NCBI GenBank assembly: GCA_902984215.1 | Contig: CADWAF010004370.1 | Location: 1-21,758, forward strand | Source: Willaertia magna | Lineage: Eukaryota > Heterolobosea > Eutetramitea > Acrasida > Naegleriidae | Direction: 5' to 3' | Length of the DNA stretch: 21,758 nucleotides | Shown here: piece by piece, positions 8,615 to 17,332 of the stretch | Layout: each line of letters opens with the position of its first letter | Numbering within the stretch: the first letter of the stretch is position 1 | The notes under the pieces: model-generated | The model's input: only the letters and a program-made list of their open reading frames with translations | Told to the model about the DNA's origin: nothing | Database searches by the model: none | Translations under genes and position numbers: made by a program

Positions 8615-8813
8615 GATTGTGTATTTTTTGTTGTTGTTTTAAGAAATGGTTTTATAAAAATAAAAGTTTAATAAAATCTCTATTATTTAAGGGAATTGGA
8701 CAAAAATAATGTAATTTTTAAAAATATTTAAATGTTTTCTTGTATTTCTATAAAGTGAAAATGAACCTTATCTTAAATTAAACATTTTGTAAAGTATTTA
8801 TTTTATAAAAAAA

Positions 8814-9911
8814 ATGTTAAAACAGCTCATTACCAGTAATAAAGGAACTTTTTTCAAGCTCAACAAGAAGACGGCAGTAAACAATCTTCTTTTCATTGAA
8901 ATGAATAATAAACCATTATTTCGTTCCTATGCCACTATAAAACTCTCTAATTTAAATGATAGATCATCTCTTCAACAACAATCATCTACCAACAATAATA
9001 ATTCCGATAACAATAATAACTCAAATCAACAACAAGAAAAGGATAAATCTAAAAGTAAACCATTTACTTCTGTTTTTTCACAAATAATTATCTTTGGTAT
9101 CCCTGCAATAATCACATTCTGTTTAGGTATTTGGCAAACTAAAAGATTACTTTGGAAATTAAATCAATTAAAATTAAGAGAAGAAACTTTAAAAACAGAT
9201 CCAATTCCTTATGATTCAAAAGAAATAATAAAAGAAGAATTAGATAATATTCAACAAGCTAAATCTGAATATGAATATCGTTTAATTAGTTTTAATGGAT
9301 ATTTTGATTATGATAAAGAAATTATTATTGGATTAAGAAAAAGTCCATTAACAAAACGTATGGATTTACCTACATCAGCAGGTGAGATGGGTTATTATAT
9401 TGTTACACCATTTGTTGTAAAAGAAACTGGAGAGGTTATACTTGTCAATAGAGGATGGGTTCCACAATCTATTTATGAAGATAAATTATCTTATTCAAGT
9501 AGTGAATTTAAAAAGAAAAAGACAAATGTATCTGATATTCAAACTATTAATGGGATTATACGTCCAGGTGAATATGTAAATAATATGGATACAAATGATG
9601 GTAAAAGTAATAAGTATATTGCTATTGATTTATTAAAAATTACAAAGAATTTAAATTTAAATTATATTCCATTATTGGTAGATCAAATTTGTTATGTTAA
9701 AGATTTTAAAGATCAATCAATAGCTGACACAATGTTAGTTGCAACGAATAGTCAACCTGAAAAATATCCAATGGTTGCAATACCAAATGATTATATGAAA
9801 TTTTATATAATGCCTGAAAGTCATGTTGCTTATATGGTTACTTGGTATTCTTTATGTTTATGGATTGTTGGTACTTTTGTTTATTTAAAGAGAAGAAAGA
9901 AGTTAATGTAA
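8814..9911 (+). CDS. SURF1: SURF1/Shy1-type cytochrome c oxidase assembly factor (mitochondrial)
   Basis: The protein has 365 residues, against about 300 in human SURF1. Residues 1-40 are rich in Lys, Asn and hydrophobic residues with few acids, as in a mitochondrial import signal. An Asn/Gln linker (50-75) accounts for the extra length. The family hallmarks are in order: first membrane helix at about 90-107 ending LGIWQTKRLLWK, the GYFDYDKEIIIGLR block, GYYIVTPF, then ILVNRGWVP, and a second membrane helix at about 337-358 with a basic tail (KRRKK). SURF1 proteins sit in the inner mitochondrial membrane and help insert heme a into COX1 during complex IV assembly. This is strong evidence for a respiring mitochondrion in this organism. 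Confidence 0.95.
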   Translation: MLKQLITSNKGTFFKLNKKTAVNNLLFIEMNNKPLFRSYATIKLSNLNDRSSLQQQSSTNNNNSDNNNNSNQQQEKDKSKSKPFTSVFSQIIIFGIPAIITFCLGIWQTKRLLWKLNQLKLREETLKTDPIPYDSKEIIKEELDNIQQAKSEYEYRLISFNGYFDYDKEIIIGLRKSPLTKRMDLPTSAGEMGYYIVTPFVVKETGEVILVNRGWVPQSIYEDKLSYSSSEFKKKKTNVSDIQTINGIIRPGEYVNNMDTNDGKSNKYIAIDLLKITKNLNLNYIPLLVDQICYVKDFKDQSIADTMLVATNSQPEKYPMVAIPNDYMKFYIMPESHVAYMVTWYSLCLWIVGTFVYLKRRKKLM

Positions 9912-9940
9912 AATAAATAATCTTTTAAGGGCTAATATGT

Positions 9941-9949
9941 TTTCCCGCC
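9941..9949 (+). promoter_or_regulatory. Candidate E2F-type site (TTTCCCGCC)
   Basis: TTTCCCGCC matches the classical E2F/DP consensus TTTSSCGC. It lies about 39 bp upstream of the ATG at 9988 in an otherwise A+T-rich gap. ACCGGTT follows at 9957-9963. E2F/DP factors are widespread in eukaryotes; whether this organism uses them here is inference. Confidence 0.35.
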
Positions 9950-9987
9950 ACAGCTTACCGGTTTAAAGAATTTAAAAATTTAAAAAA

Positions 9988-10947
9988 ATGGCCAGCTTTG
10001 ATTTTAGTTCTTCAGTTTCGGAAACGTCTGTTCCTGTATTGACTTCAACAACAAATACTTCTTCTCCTATGAAATTATCTCAGTCATCGGCAATGGGACA
10101 ACCTAGTATTATAGTAGAAGATACTTTTATTTATTTTATAGAAGAAAGAGATAATAATATGTACTATAAAGCTTTGAAGAGAACGTTCAAAAATATAAAC
10201 AATAATCAAATAGAAAGAGAACAAATCTTTTGGATTGGTGATTTTGTTCAATTTCTAATTCCTGGAACAAATATGAATCGTGAAGGAAGAATAATTTCAT
10301 TATATTCTTGTAACTTCTTAGGTGGAGTTAAGAATTGTCAGCTAGAAGTATTAGTAGATCATTTAACAGCAAAAGTACAATATAATGGAGATATGGAAAT
10401 ACCTTACAAAGAAAAAAGAAGATTTCAGACTAATATGATAAGTGAAATGACTATATCTAGTATTTTAGGTAAAGTTTTTATTGTAAACTCTTTAAAAGAA
10501 ATGAAAGAAAGATGTAGATTTTATGTTGAAAATGATTCAACTGTGAACACTATACAACGAGATGCTTTTGTAAACATGATACAGAACAATGAATCTAATA
10601 ATTCAAATAATAATTTTTCAGAATTAACAAAAGAGAAATTAGTGTGGTGCGCGAAAGAAAATATGAACGTTGAATCGTCACCTTATATTTATTACCAATC
10701 TTGTACAATACTTGGGAATTACCTTTCAATTGATAATTTATGTACTCTTAAATATGTAGATAATGGTAATGAGATAGTTACAGTGATGGGCAGAGTACAT
10801 AAATTATTTCATGATAAAACTGATAAAAAGAATTATATTTCATTAGAAGAGTTTAAGGAAGTTAAAAAAGATAGTTATTCTTTTAGAGGAACTGTAGTTA
10901 AACTTGATATTACAAAAATACAAGAATTAATAAGAAGTTTACAATAA
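9988..10947 (+). CDS. Possible BAH-domain (chromatin/replication-associated) protein
   Basis: The protein has 319 residues, no intron, no signal peptide and no membrane helix. A Ser/Thr-rich head (1-40) precedes a block at about 45-165. There FWIGDFVQFLIPG, then GRIISLYSCNFLGG and LEVLVDHL, recall the start of BAH domains (a vGD-V-yl strand, then an arI-ei strand). The usual BAH Trp and Arg-Pro signature is not clear, so the call is tentative. A second all-beta part lies at about 225-315 (VWCAKENMNVESSPYIYYQS, then TVMGRVHKLF). No AAA+, PHD or bromo domain follows, so it is not an ORC1. It might be a reader or scaffold on chromatin. The upstream E2F-like site would suit a cell-cycle gene but does not prove it. 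Confidence 0.5.
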   Translation: MASFDFSSSVSETSVPVLTSTTNTSSPMKLSQSSAMGQPSIIVEDTFIYFIEERDNNMYYKALKRTFKNINNNQIEREQIFWIGDFVQFLIPGTNMNREGRIISLYSCNFLGGVKNCQLEVLVDHLTAKVQYNGDMEIPYKEKRRFQTNMISEMTISSILGKVFIVNSLKEMKERCRFYVENDSTVNTIQRDAFVNMIQNNESNNSNNNFSELTKEKLVWCAKENMNVESSPYIYYQSCTILGNYLSIDNLCTLKYVDNGNEIVTVMGRVHKLFHDKTDKKNYISLEEFKEVKKDSYSFRGTVVKLDITKIQELIRSLQ

Positions 10948-11094
10948 AGAGAATGATTTATTTATTATCAAGCACCCCGTTTTTTCTTAATTATTAACTT
11001 TTGTTATTGATTGTTATTCCACTCGTTGTAGAACGTGTATCAAACGAAATTCACATCACGTTCAATTAAGCAAGAAAAAAAGTATTACAAAAAA

Positions 11095-12966
11095 ATGTCT
11101 CAAGAACAAGAAGAGAATTTTATTTTGTTTACGCAAGAAGATTATTCCGATAATGTTTTAGGTACTTATCAAGGGGAAGAAGAATCAGAAATAATAATAA
11201 TTAGTAGCAGTACTTCATCTTCTCAACAACAGCAAGAATCTTTACCATCTTTAACAGAAGAAGAAAAAAATCAACAATTGAATGAAAGAATTAAAAACGT
11301 ATTAGGAATTAATTCTAATAATAATCAATTAAATAACAATAATAAAATAAATGAAGATAACAATGTAAATAGTAGTAAAATAAATAATGACAAGAAACGA
11401 AAAAAAGAAAATAAAGATTACAAAAAGAATAACAACAATAATAACCAAAATCCAACTAAAAAGAACAAGAATAACAATTTTACAAAAACATTTGCAAAAG
11501 GTAATTATAATAATTATTATTCTTACAGATATAATGAACCTAAAAGAATATCTTCAAATAATTCTGACAACCATAATAATAGCAATCATGACAGTAATTC
11601 AATAATAACAAATAACAAAGATAAGAAAATAACATTTGATATAAGAATTGATTTAATTGAAAAGGTTTTAAATAATAATTTTTTTAATGATTATTGTAAT
11701 TATTTAATTAAACAACAAGATCAACAAAAAGAAATTGTTGATAATAAATTAATTTATAATTGGAATGTATTAGATATTGGTTGTAATCAAGGATTATTTA
11801 CTTTACAATTATCTAATCTATTATTTAATTTACAAAATAAAATAAAAGAAAATAAAATTAATACTCATTTAACAGAATTTAATTATTCTTTACTAGGTTT
11901 AGAAATAGATGATGGATTATTAAGAAGAGCTAAAAGTCATGTAAGAAAATTAAAAGAAATAAATAGTCAATCATTATTACTGACATCTACTGAAAATAAT
12001 TCTATCCATAATAATAATAATAGTAGTGATAGAACTTGTTCTTTAGGGATGGATTTAAAAACATACATTTCAATGGAAAGATTAGAAGATGAAGAAGAGA
12101 AGACACAAGTGAAATTTCAATCTGATATGAATCGTAAGATTTTATTAAATTATAAAAAGAAGGATGAATTGAATGATATAAATAATAATAGTAATGATGA
12201 AAAGAAAGAAGAAAAAGAGGAAATTAGAGAACAATTAGAAATGGAAAGAATTAATTTATTAAATATTTTAAGTAGAATAAATTTTGTAATGAATAATATG
12301 GTTAAAGAATTAATTGATTATAAAAATAAAAAAAAAGATGAAGAATTATCAATTGAAGAAATGAATCAATTATTAAAAGAAATTTCACAAACCAATGATA
12401 ACGATATTAATGTTAACAATAATGAAGATGATAATAAACAAAAAGAAGAAAGTAATATTAAGGTAGACAATTTATTAAATACATGTTCTCTTACATTACA
12501 AAATATGTTTACTGTTAAATATGATTTTATATTTTGTTTAAGTGTTACAAAATGGATACATTTAAATGATGGTGATGATGCTATTAAATATCTATTTCAC
12601 AAAATGTATTATCTATTAAAAGATAGTACAACAGTTAATAATAATAACAATGATAATAATAACAATAGTGATTATAATAATATTAATGGTGGGATATTAA
12701 TATTAGAACCACAACCATGGAAAAGTTATTTAAAGAAAAGAAATTTAACAAAAAGTATACAATATCATTTTGAAAGAATTAAATTTAGACCTAAAGATTT
12801 TAAAGATTATTTATTAAATCAAGTTGGATTTAAGAAATGTGATACTTATTATGTAGATGAATTATTAGATTTAAATAATGAACAAAATGTTAAACAAGTA
12901 ATGAATGACAAACAATCAAAAAAGAAGGGATTTAAAAAGAGACCTATTTGTTTTTATTACAAGTAA
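11095..12966 (+). CDS. Bin3/MePCE-type RNA gamma-phosphate methyltransferase
   Basis: The start chosen is the ATG at 11095 (MSQEQEENF), the first ATG of the frame, giving 623 residues. A long Asn/Lys-rich head (to about 185) is followed by an AdoMet-binding fold with motif I VLDIGCNQGLFTLQLS (about 225-240) and LLGLEIDDGLLRRAKSHV (acidic ribose contact). The Bin3 signature follows: FCLSVTKWIHLNDGDDAIKY (480-499), GGILILEPQPWKSY (532-545), then the tail IKFRPKDFKDYLLNQVGFKK and a C-terminal RPICFYYK. These are hallmarks of enzymes that methylate the 5' gamma-phosphate of small RNAs (7SK, U6) or the 5' monophosphate of RNA (BCDIN3D). A roughly 160-residue charged insert (about 300-465) separates the two halves, much longer than in animal forms. 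It probably acts in the nucleus. Confidence 0.9.
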   Translation: MSQEQEENFILFTQEDYSDNVLGTYQGEEESEIIIISSSTSSSQQQQESLPSLTEEEKNQQLNERIKNVLGINSNNNQLNNNNKINEDNNVNSSKINNDKKRKKENKDYKKNNNNNNQNPTKKNKNNNFTKTFAKGNYNNYYSYRYNEPKRISSNNSDNHNNSNHDSNSIITNNKDKKITFDIRIDLIEKVLNNNFFNDYCNYLIKQQDQQKEIVDNKLIYNWNVLDIGCNQGLFTLQLSNLLFNLQNKIKENKINTHLTEFNYSLLGLEIDDGLLRRAKSHVRKLKEINSQSLLLTSTENNSIHNNNNSSDRTCSLGMDLKTYISMERLEDEEEKTQVKFQSDMNRKILLNYKKKDELNDINNNSNDEKKEEKEEIREQLEMERINLLNILSRINFVMNNMVKELIDYKNKKKDEELSIEEMNQLLKEISQTNDNDINVNNNEDDNKQKEESNIKVDNLLNTCSLTLQNMFTVKYDFIFCLSVTKWIHLNDGDDAIKYLFHKMYYLLKDSTTVNNNNNDNNNNSDYNNINGGILILEPQPWKSYLKKRNLTKSIQYHFERIKFRPKDFKDYLLNQVGFKKCDTYYVDELLDLNNEQNVKQVMNDKQSKKKGFKKRPICFYYK

Positions 12967-13082
12967 ATAAATAATTTTTTGTAAGCTTTTTTTTATTTTT
13001 TTTAATTCTTTTAAATAATTATGAAAAAAGAGAAGAACAATTGGATAATAAATATATTTTTATTGAGTTATTTACATTTCCA

Positions 13083-13544
13083 ATGATAGATATTGTTTGG
13101 ACATTTTTTGTAAAGAATTGTAAAAATTATTTTGGATCTGGGATTTATTATTTAAAGATTGAAAATGGAATTTTATTTTTAAAACAATTAATTTATTTTA
13201 CAAATAATAATATTTATATAAATAAACCAATACAAAATAATAATATATTACAAAATATAGATTTAATAAATGAAGATAAAATTAGCCAATATTGTAAAAC
13301 TATAATTGAAGAAATTGCAAATTACAATACTTCTTTACAAAAAAAAGAAAGACATTGGTCAACATTTATTATTAAATTTAGAAATGAATTAACAAAAAGA
13401 GAATATTTATTAATGTATCATATTATTAAAGTTTTAAATGAAAATTTAATTTTTAAAGAAAAACCTTCAACAAAAGATAAAATTTTAAATTTTACAAAAG
13501 AATGGAGATATCATCATATGAAACAATCTATAAACAATCAATAA
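13083..13544 (+). CDS. Unknown protein with uncertain start
   Basis: From the first in-frame ATG (13083) the product has 153 residues. I do not recognise the family. It is rich in aromatic and hydrophobic residues in the first half (WTFFVKNCKNYFGSGIYYLK) and helical and basic in the second (HWSTFIIKFRNELTKREYLL). It ends KEWRYHHMKQSINNQ. The same frame is open and looks coding for at least 20 codons upstream (DNKYIFIELFTFPM), but has no ATG there. An ATG at 13021 is out of frame by one base, just before a run of six A. One extra A would give MKKREEQLDNKYIF, so a missing base or a spliced leader exon is possible. It begins right after the methyltransferase gene on the same strand. Confidence 0.55.
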   Translation: MIDIVWTFFVKNCKNYFGSGIYYLKIENGILFLKQLIYFTNNNIYINKPIQNNNILQNIDLINEDKISQYCKTIIEEIANYNTSLQKKERHWSTFIIKFRNELTKREYLLMYHIIKVLNENLIFKEKPSTKDKILNFTKEWRYHHMKQSINNQ

Positions 13545-13763
13545 TTTCACAAATAATTGTAAATTCGTACAGTTATTAAAATATACAAAAAATATTATAG
13601 TAAACCTCCAAAAATAGTAAAAGTGAGAATTTATTTTATTATTAATACTTTTATCATTGATATTTTAAGAAATTCACCGGTTATAATTACCATTGAATTC
13701 AAAGTTATAAAAATTTAATACCATTGTAATAAGTTTATTAAAAAATTGTAAGAAAAAACAACA
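13545..13763. promoter_or_regulatory. Intergenic region upstream of the aminotransferase
   Basis: About 220 bp of A+T-rich DNA. The one distinct word is CACCGGTT near 13675, whose ACCGGTT core also occurs at 9957-9963 upstream of another gene. No RNA gene or ORF is visible. Confidence 0.3.
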
Positions 13764-15311
13764 ATGGTAGAAATTCAACAACGAAATATTACACAACAAT
13801 CAGAACAACAATTAAAACCTACACTCCAACCAAGTGCCATTCAAGACACAAATGAATCTTGGATGAGAAGAGATATGGATAGTGTCATCCATGGTCGTTT
13901 AATGTTAGATCAACATAAGGGAGGTATCGTTTTTAAATCTTGTGGTGAAAAAGGTAATGCTGAATTGATTGATGTAGAAGGTAATAGTTATTTAGATGCT
14001 TTCTCTGGATTAGGTAATACTTCACTTGGTTATAATAAAGAATATTTAAAGGAGATTGCAGAGACTGCTTATCAACAATTTATAACATTACCATTCACTA
14101 GTTTACAAGTACATTATGCAAATGTTCCAGCTATTTTATGTGCTGAAAAGATCTTACATTATGCCAGAGATGTTTGTGGTTTTACACAATTAGATAAAGT
14201 ATTCTTCTCAAGTGGAGGTAGTGAATGTATTGAATCAGCAATCCATGCTTCTTTACTTTATTGGCAATCAAAAGGTAAATCATCTAAACGTAAGATCATT
14301 TCATTCAATAATTGTTATCATGGAGCTACATTTGCTGTTTCAAGTTTATCTGAAATGCAAACGTCAGAGTTTGGATATGAACGTATTTTACAAGAGGAAC
14401 GTACATTAACTGAGAAGGCAACTGATGCATTATTTAAGGTAGGAGAGATTGTTGGATTAAAAGCATCAAAATCTGGTTTACATGAAGTGATTAATGTTAC
14501 ATTCCCTCATCGTTTTACTTATGAAGATGAATTTGGTAAAATTCCAAAAGATGATTCAGAAGTTGCTGATCAATGTGCAGAACAATTAGAAGCTGTTATT
14601 CAACAAATAGGTGCTGATAACATTGCAGCTTTTGTATTTGAACCTTTACAAGGTGATGGTGGTGGTTTAGATCCAGTTAGAGATTACTTTAGTATGGCAA
14701 ATTATATTTGTAAACAAAATGATATTTTAATGATTGCTGATGAAATTATGGCAGGTTTTGGTAAAACTGGGAAATGGTTTGCATTAGCTAATGATTGGGG
14801 ATTTAAGGATATTGATGTTATTTGCTTTTCAAAAGGTGTTAATTCTGGATTACTTCCATTAGGTGGTGCAATCTTTAGAAAAGAAATTTATGATGAATTA
14901 TTTGCTTCACATCCTAATAGAATGTGGTGGCATGATTATACAAATGGTGGAAATGCAGTTTGTCACGCTGTTGCCTTAAAAGTATTTGAAATATATGAAA
15001 GAGATAGATTATTTGATCGTGTATTTAATTTAGGTAATAGAATAAGAGATTTATTGAAAAAAAGATTATCTGATTTCTCTTTATTTAGAGGGGTAACTGG
15101 ATGTGGTGGAATGATTGGTGTTTGGTTAAAACAACCAATTTCAGGTCAATTAGAAATGATTTTAGCTCATAAACATAAGATTTATTGTCACAAAACTAGA
15201 AATGAAAAGGCAATTCTAATGAACATTATATTTACAATGGAAGAAGAAAATATTGATAGAATTGTAAATGCATTCTATGATGGTTTTAGAGAGTTAGAAA
15301 GTCAACAATAA
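13764..15311 (+). CDS. Class III (fold type I) PLP-dependent aminotransferase
   Basis: The protein has 515 residues and no intron. The class III plan is complete: SSGGSECIESAIHASLLYW (149-167, phosphate-binding Gly/Ser), NCYHGATF (183-190, Tyr/His stacking on the cofactor), MIADEIMAGFGKTGKW (323-338, with Asp326 contacting the pyridine nitrogen) and ICFSKGVNSGLLPLGGAIF (353-371). Lys357 of FSKG is the Schiff-base lysine. Such enzymes move an amino group from an omega-amino acid, amine or taurine to pyruvate or 2-oxoglutarate. Members include omega-amino acid:pyruvate, taurine:pyruvate and 4-aminobutyrate transaminases. The substrate cannot be assigned here. Residues 1-35 are Gln-rich and do not look like a mitochondrial signal, so a cytosolic location is likely. 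Family certain, specificity open. Confidence 0.93.
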   Translation: MVEIQQRNITQQSEQQLKPTLQPSAIQDTNESWMRRDMDSVIHGRLMLDQHKGGIVFKSCGEKGNAELIDVEGNSYLDAFSGLGNTSLGYNKEYLKEIAETAYQQFITLPFTSLQVHYANVPAILCAEKILHYARDVCGFTQLDKVFFSSGGSECIESAIHASLLYWQSKGKSSKRKIISFNNCYHGATFAVSSLSEMQTSEFGYERILQEERTLTEKATDALFKVGEIVGLKASKSGLHEVINVTFPHRFTYEDEFGKIPKDDSEVADQCAEQLEAVIQQIGADNIAAFVFEPLQGDGGGLDPVRDYFSMANYICKQNDILMIADEIMAGFGKTGKWFALANDWGFKDIDVICFSKGVNSGLLPLGGAIFRKEIYDELFASHPNRMWWHDYTNGGNAVCHAVALKVFEIYERDRLFDRVFNLGNRIRDLLKKRLSDFSLFRGVTGCGGMIGVWLKQPISGQLEMILAHKHKIYCHKTRNEKAILMNIIFTMEEENIDRIVNAFYDGFRELESQQ

Positions 15312-15313
15312 GT

Positions 15314-16162
15314 TTATTCTACATTAATTTGTTTTGTTTGTTCTTTCTTAACAGTTTCTAATAATGGAACAGTTAAATGTAAAGTTGTGTTTTCTAATTT
15401 AGCTTTTACATCTTCTGCCTTTAAACTTCCTTTAGGGAAAGAATAAGATCTAATAAATTCGTAATAAGAATTACCATCTTTTCCTTCAATTTTCTTTTCT
15501 GCTTTAATTTTTAATTCATCTACATGTTCACCATGTTCAATTGAAATGTCAATGTCTTTCTTGTCAAAATGTTTTGGAATGTTTTGTAAATCAATACTAT
15601 ATAAATTATCATTTTCTTTCTTTACAATTGCCCTTAATGGTTTGTTATTATTGTTAGATCCTTCTACTAATTGTTGTTGTGATAGTAAATCATTATTATT
15701 AAACTCTGTATTAAATTGTTGTAATAATTCATTTCTTAATTTACGGAAACGTCTAAATGGTCTATTGAACCAATCTTCATCTTCATTTAAAAAGTTTGAA
15801 AAGAAAGATCTTCTTCTATTCCAAAAAGGTGACCAAATATCATTATCTTCTTCTCTTTGTTTTCTTCTTAATTGCTTAATAAGTTTCTTTAATTTTCTAT
15901 TTTCTTTCTCTAATTGTTCCAATTGACCAGCTGGAGAAGATACTTGTTCCTTATTTACATTATTATTTACAGAAGGTGTTTGTTGTGGTGATTGATTTAT
16001 GTTTTCATTAGTATTTACTTGTAGTTCGGCATTAATGTGGAAAGTGAGGAAAAACACTGTAAGTAGACAAATTGTGAAAAGAAGAATAGTTGCGGTCTTG
16101 TTTGCTTTCATGTTTGTTATTTTACTATTGTTGTTGTTATAAACTTTTTTTGTTGTTTTCAT
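15314..16162 (-). CDS. Small heat-shock protein (Hsp20/alpha-crystallin) with signal peptide or anchor
   Basis: The product has 282 residues from the first ATG, or 265 if the ATG at 16111 (MKANKTATILLFTIC) is used. The second start gives a textbook signal peptide, with hydrophobic residues about 24-44 and a cleavage-like site after INA. Next come a charged coiled coil (79-105), a Trp/Phe/Arg-rich segment (IWSPFWNRRRSFFSNF, 109-124), a Gln/Asn linker and the alpha-crystallin domain at about 184-266. That domain runs from LYSIDLQNIPKHFDKKDIDI to a C-terminal strand, ENTTLHLTVPLL, equivalent to the conserved (G)xLxxxxP end. It should be an ATP-independent chaperone that holds unfolding proteins. 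A signal sequence places it in the ER or secretory pathway, unusual for this family; no KDEL-type tail is present. Its stop lies 2 nt from that of the convergent aminotransferase. Confidence 0.88.
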   Translation of the reverse strand: MKTTKKVYNNNNSKITNMKANKTATILLFTICLLTVFFLTFHINAELQVNTNENINQSPQQTPSVNNNVNKEQVSSPAGQLEQLEKENRKLKKLIKQLRRKQREEDNDIWSPFWNRRRSFFSNFLNEDEDWFNRPFRRFRKLRNELLQQFNTEFNNNDLLSQQQLVEGSNNNNKPLRAIVKKENDNLYSIDLQNIPKHFDKKDIDISIEHGEHVDELKIKAEKKIEGKDGNSYYEFIRSYSFPKGSLKAEDVKAKLENTTLHLTVPLLETVKKEQTKQINVE

Positions 16163-16338
16163 TCCTTCTTTCTTTTGTTTTTATAGTGTAGGTCGGTTAT
16201 CATTTGTTGTTTGTGCTAAATTTAACTTGCTGTTTTGTTAAAACACGTAGTTTTTACATTCCGATAGAAAACGTGTTCCGTAGTTGGCTGGTCCCGAGCT
16301 TACAATTAAAAAAAATGAACTAAATAATTTACAAAAAA
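16163..16338 (-). promoter_or_regulatory. Promoter region of the small heat-shock protein gene
   Basis: AACACGT (16242-16248) and its reverse complement ACGTGTT (16271-16277) flank a 22-bp spacer, putting two CACGT cores in opposite orientation upstream of the start. ACGTG cores are bound by bZIP or bHLH factors and occur in unfolded-protein-response elements. A canonical heat-shock element with GAA/TTC units every 5 bp is not present. Confidence 0.35.
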
Positions 16339-17292
16339 TTAAAAAGTAATCCAATTTTTCATTTCTTCATAATTTACACCAAAAAACTCTGTAAAACCTT
16401 GTATCGAATAAACTTGTTCCTTCTTACCAATATCCATCTTTCTAAACTCATCTAAATTCATTTTAGTATTTTTATTTCCACAAATACATTTATAAATAGG
16501 TGGTGGAGATAGATATTTACCATCATCACCTAACATATGGCTACGATCACTACTGAATGTTGTTAAATATTCTTTTGCTGGAATAATTCTAAATTGAACT
16601 TTTTCAAGTAATGAAATTAAATTTTTTGGTGGACCTTCAAGTAAGAAACTTGTCATGAATGCTTTAAAGAAGTAAGTTGGGAAATCAATTGGGAAATCTA
16701 AACGAATGTCAAAATCATAGACCATTGATTTTGAATTATTATATTCATCATTATTAGAAGGTTTATGAATAAATATGACATGATAATCTTTTTTTTAAAA
16801 GTAAGTGGTCAACTGACAATGATGTCATTATTTGAAATACTTACCCCAAACTACTAATTGATTGTCATCACTTTGGAACCACATTGGAACTCTTTCTTCA
16901 AGAGAAGAAATAAAAACAACATAACAATTATCTAATTCTTTGTTTGTTTCTTCTTTTTGTGAAAGACCTTCACATAATTTATAAATATTTTCTTCACAAT
17001 AACAATGAGTATAAATTAATGATTCTTTAGAATTAAAGAAAGGTTTATATTTATCAAAAAAGTATTCATGATCAGCTATCGTTTGGTAATTCATTTCATC
17101 TTGTGGAATAGATGATTCTTGTTTTTTAGTTTTCATATCAACCTCGATGTCTTCTTGTTTTTTTCCGTTGTTGATTTCTTCTTCGGTACTTTCCTGAAAG
17201 GCTTGTTGTTGTTGTTTCTTTAGCCTATTTTGTGGTGGCACCATCATTGTGTTCGGATCATTGTCATTGGCCGACACAAAGAGTTTCTTCAT
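16339..17292 (-). CDS. NTAQ1: Protein N-terminal glutamine amidohydrolase (NTAQ1 family), two exons
   Basis: Exon 1 (17292-16845) and exon 2 (16787-16339) together encode 298 residues. Splicing rebuilds the family hallmark LVVWDYHVIFIH across the junction. The catalytic triad is visible: Cys99 in YTHCYCEENIYKLCE, His152 in WDYHV and Asp173 in VYDFD. Further family motifs are VPMWFQ, FSSDRSHMLGDDGKYLSPPP and the NLDEFRKM end. The enzyme deamidates an N-terminal Gln to Glu, making a secondary degron of the Arg/N-degron pathway that leads to arginylation and proteasomal breakdown; it is cytosolic or nuclear. Residues 1-85 are an added Gln/Lys/Glu-rich extension (human NTAQ1 is about 205 residues). 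The gene lies 40 bp downstream of the TPR/ankyrin gene on the same strand. Confidence 0.93.
16788..16844 (-). other. Intron (57 nt) in the NTAQ1 gene
   Basis: On the minus strand it begins GTAAGTATTT and ends with a run of A and AG. Splicing is in phase 1 (TGG G|AT TAT CAT), giving Trp-Asp-Tyr-His. The unspliced frame reads six more codons to a stop. Confidence 0.9.
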
Positions 17293-17332
17293 TTTTTCAC
17301 ACTTTTTTACAAAATGTATAAAAATTAATAAT

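Noticed and set aside
16259..16278. Heat-shock element upstream of the small heat-shock protein gene
   Set aside because: TTC, GAA and TTC units occur but at 8- and 9-bp spacing, not the 5-bp spacing of a functional element.
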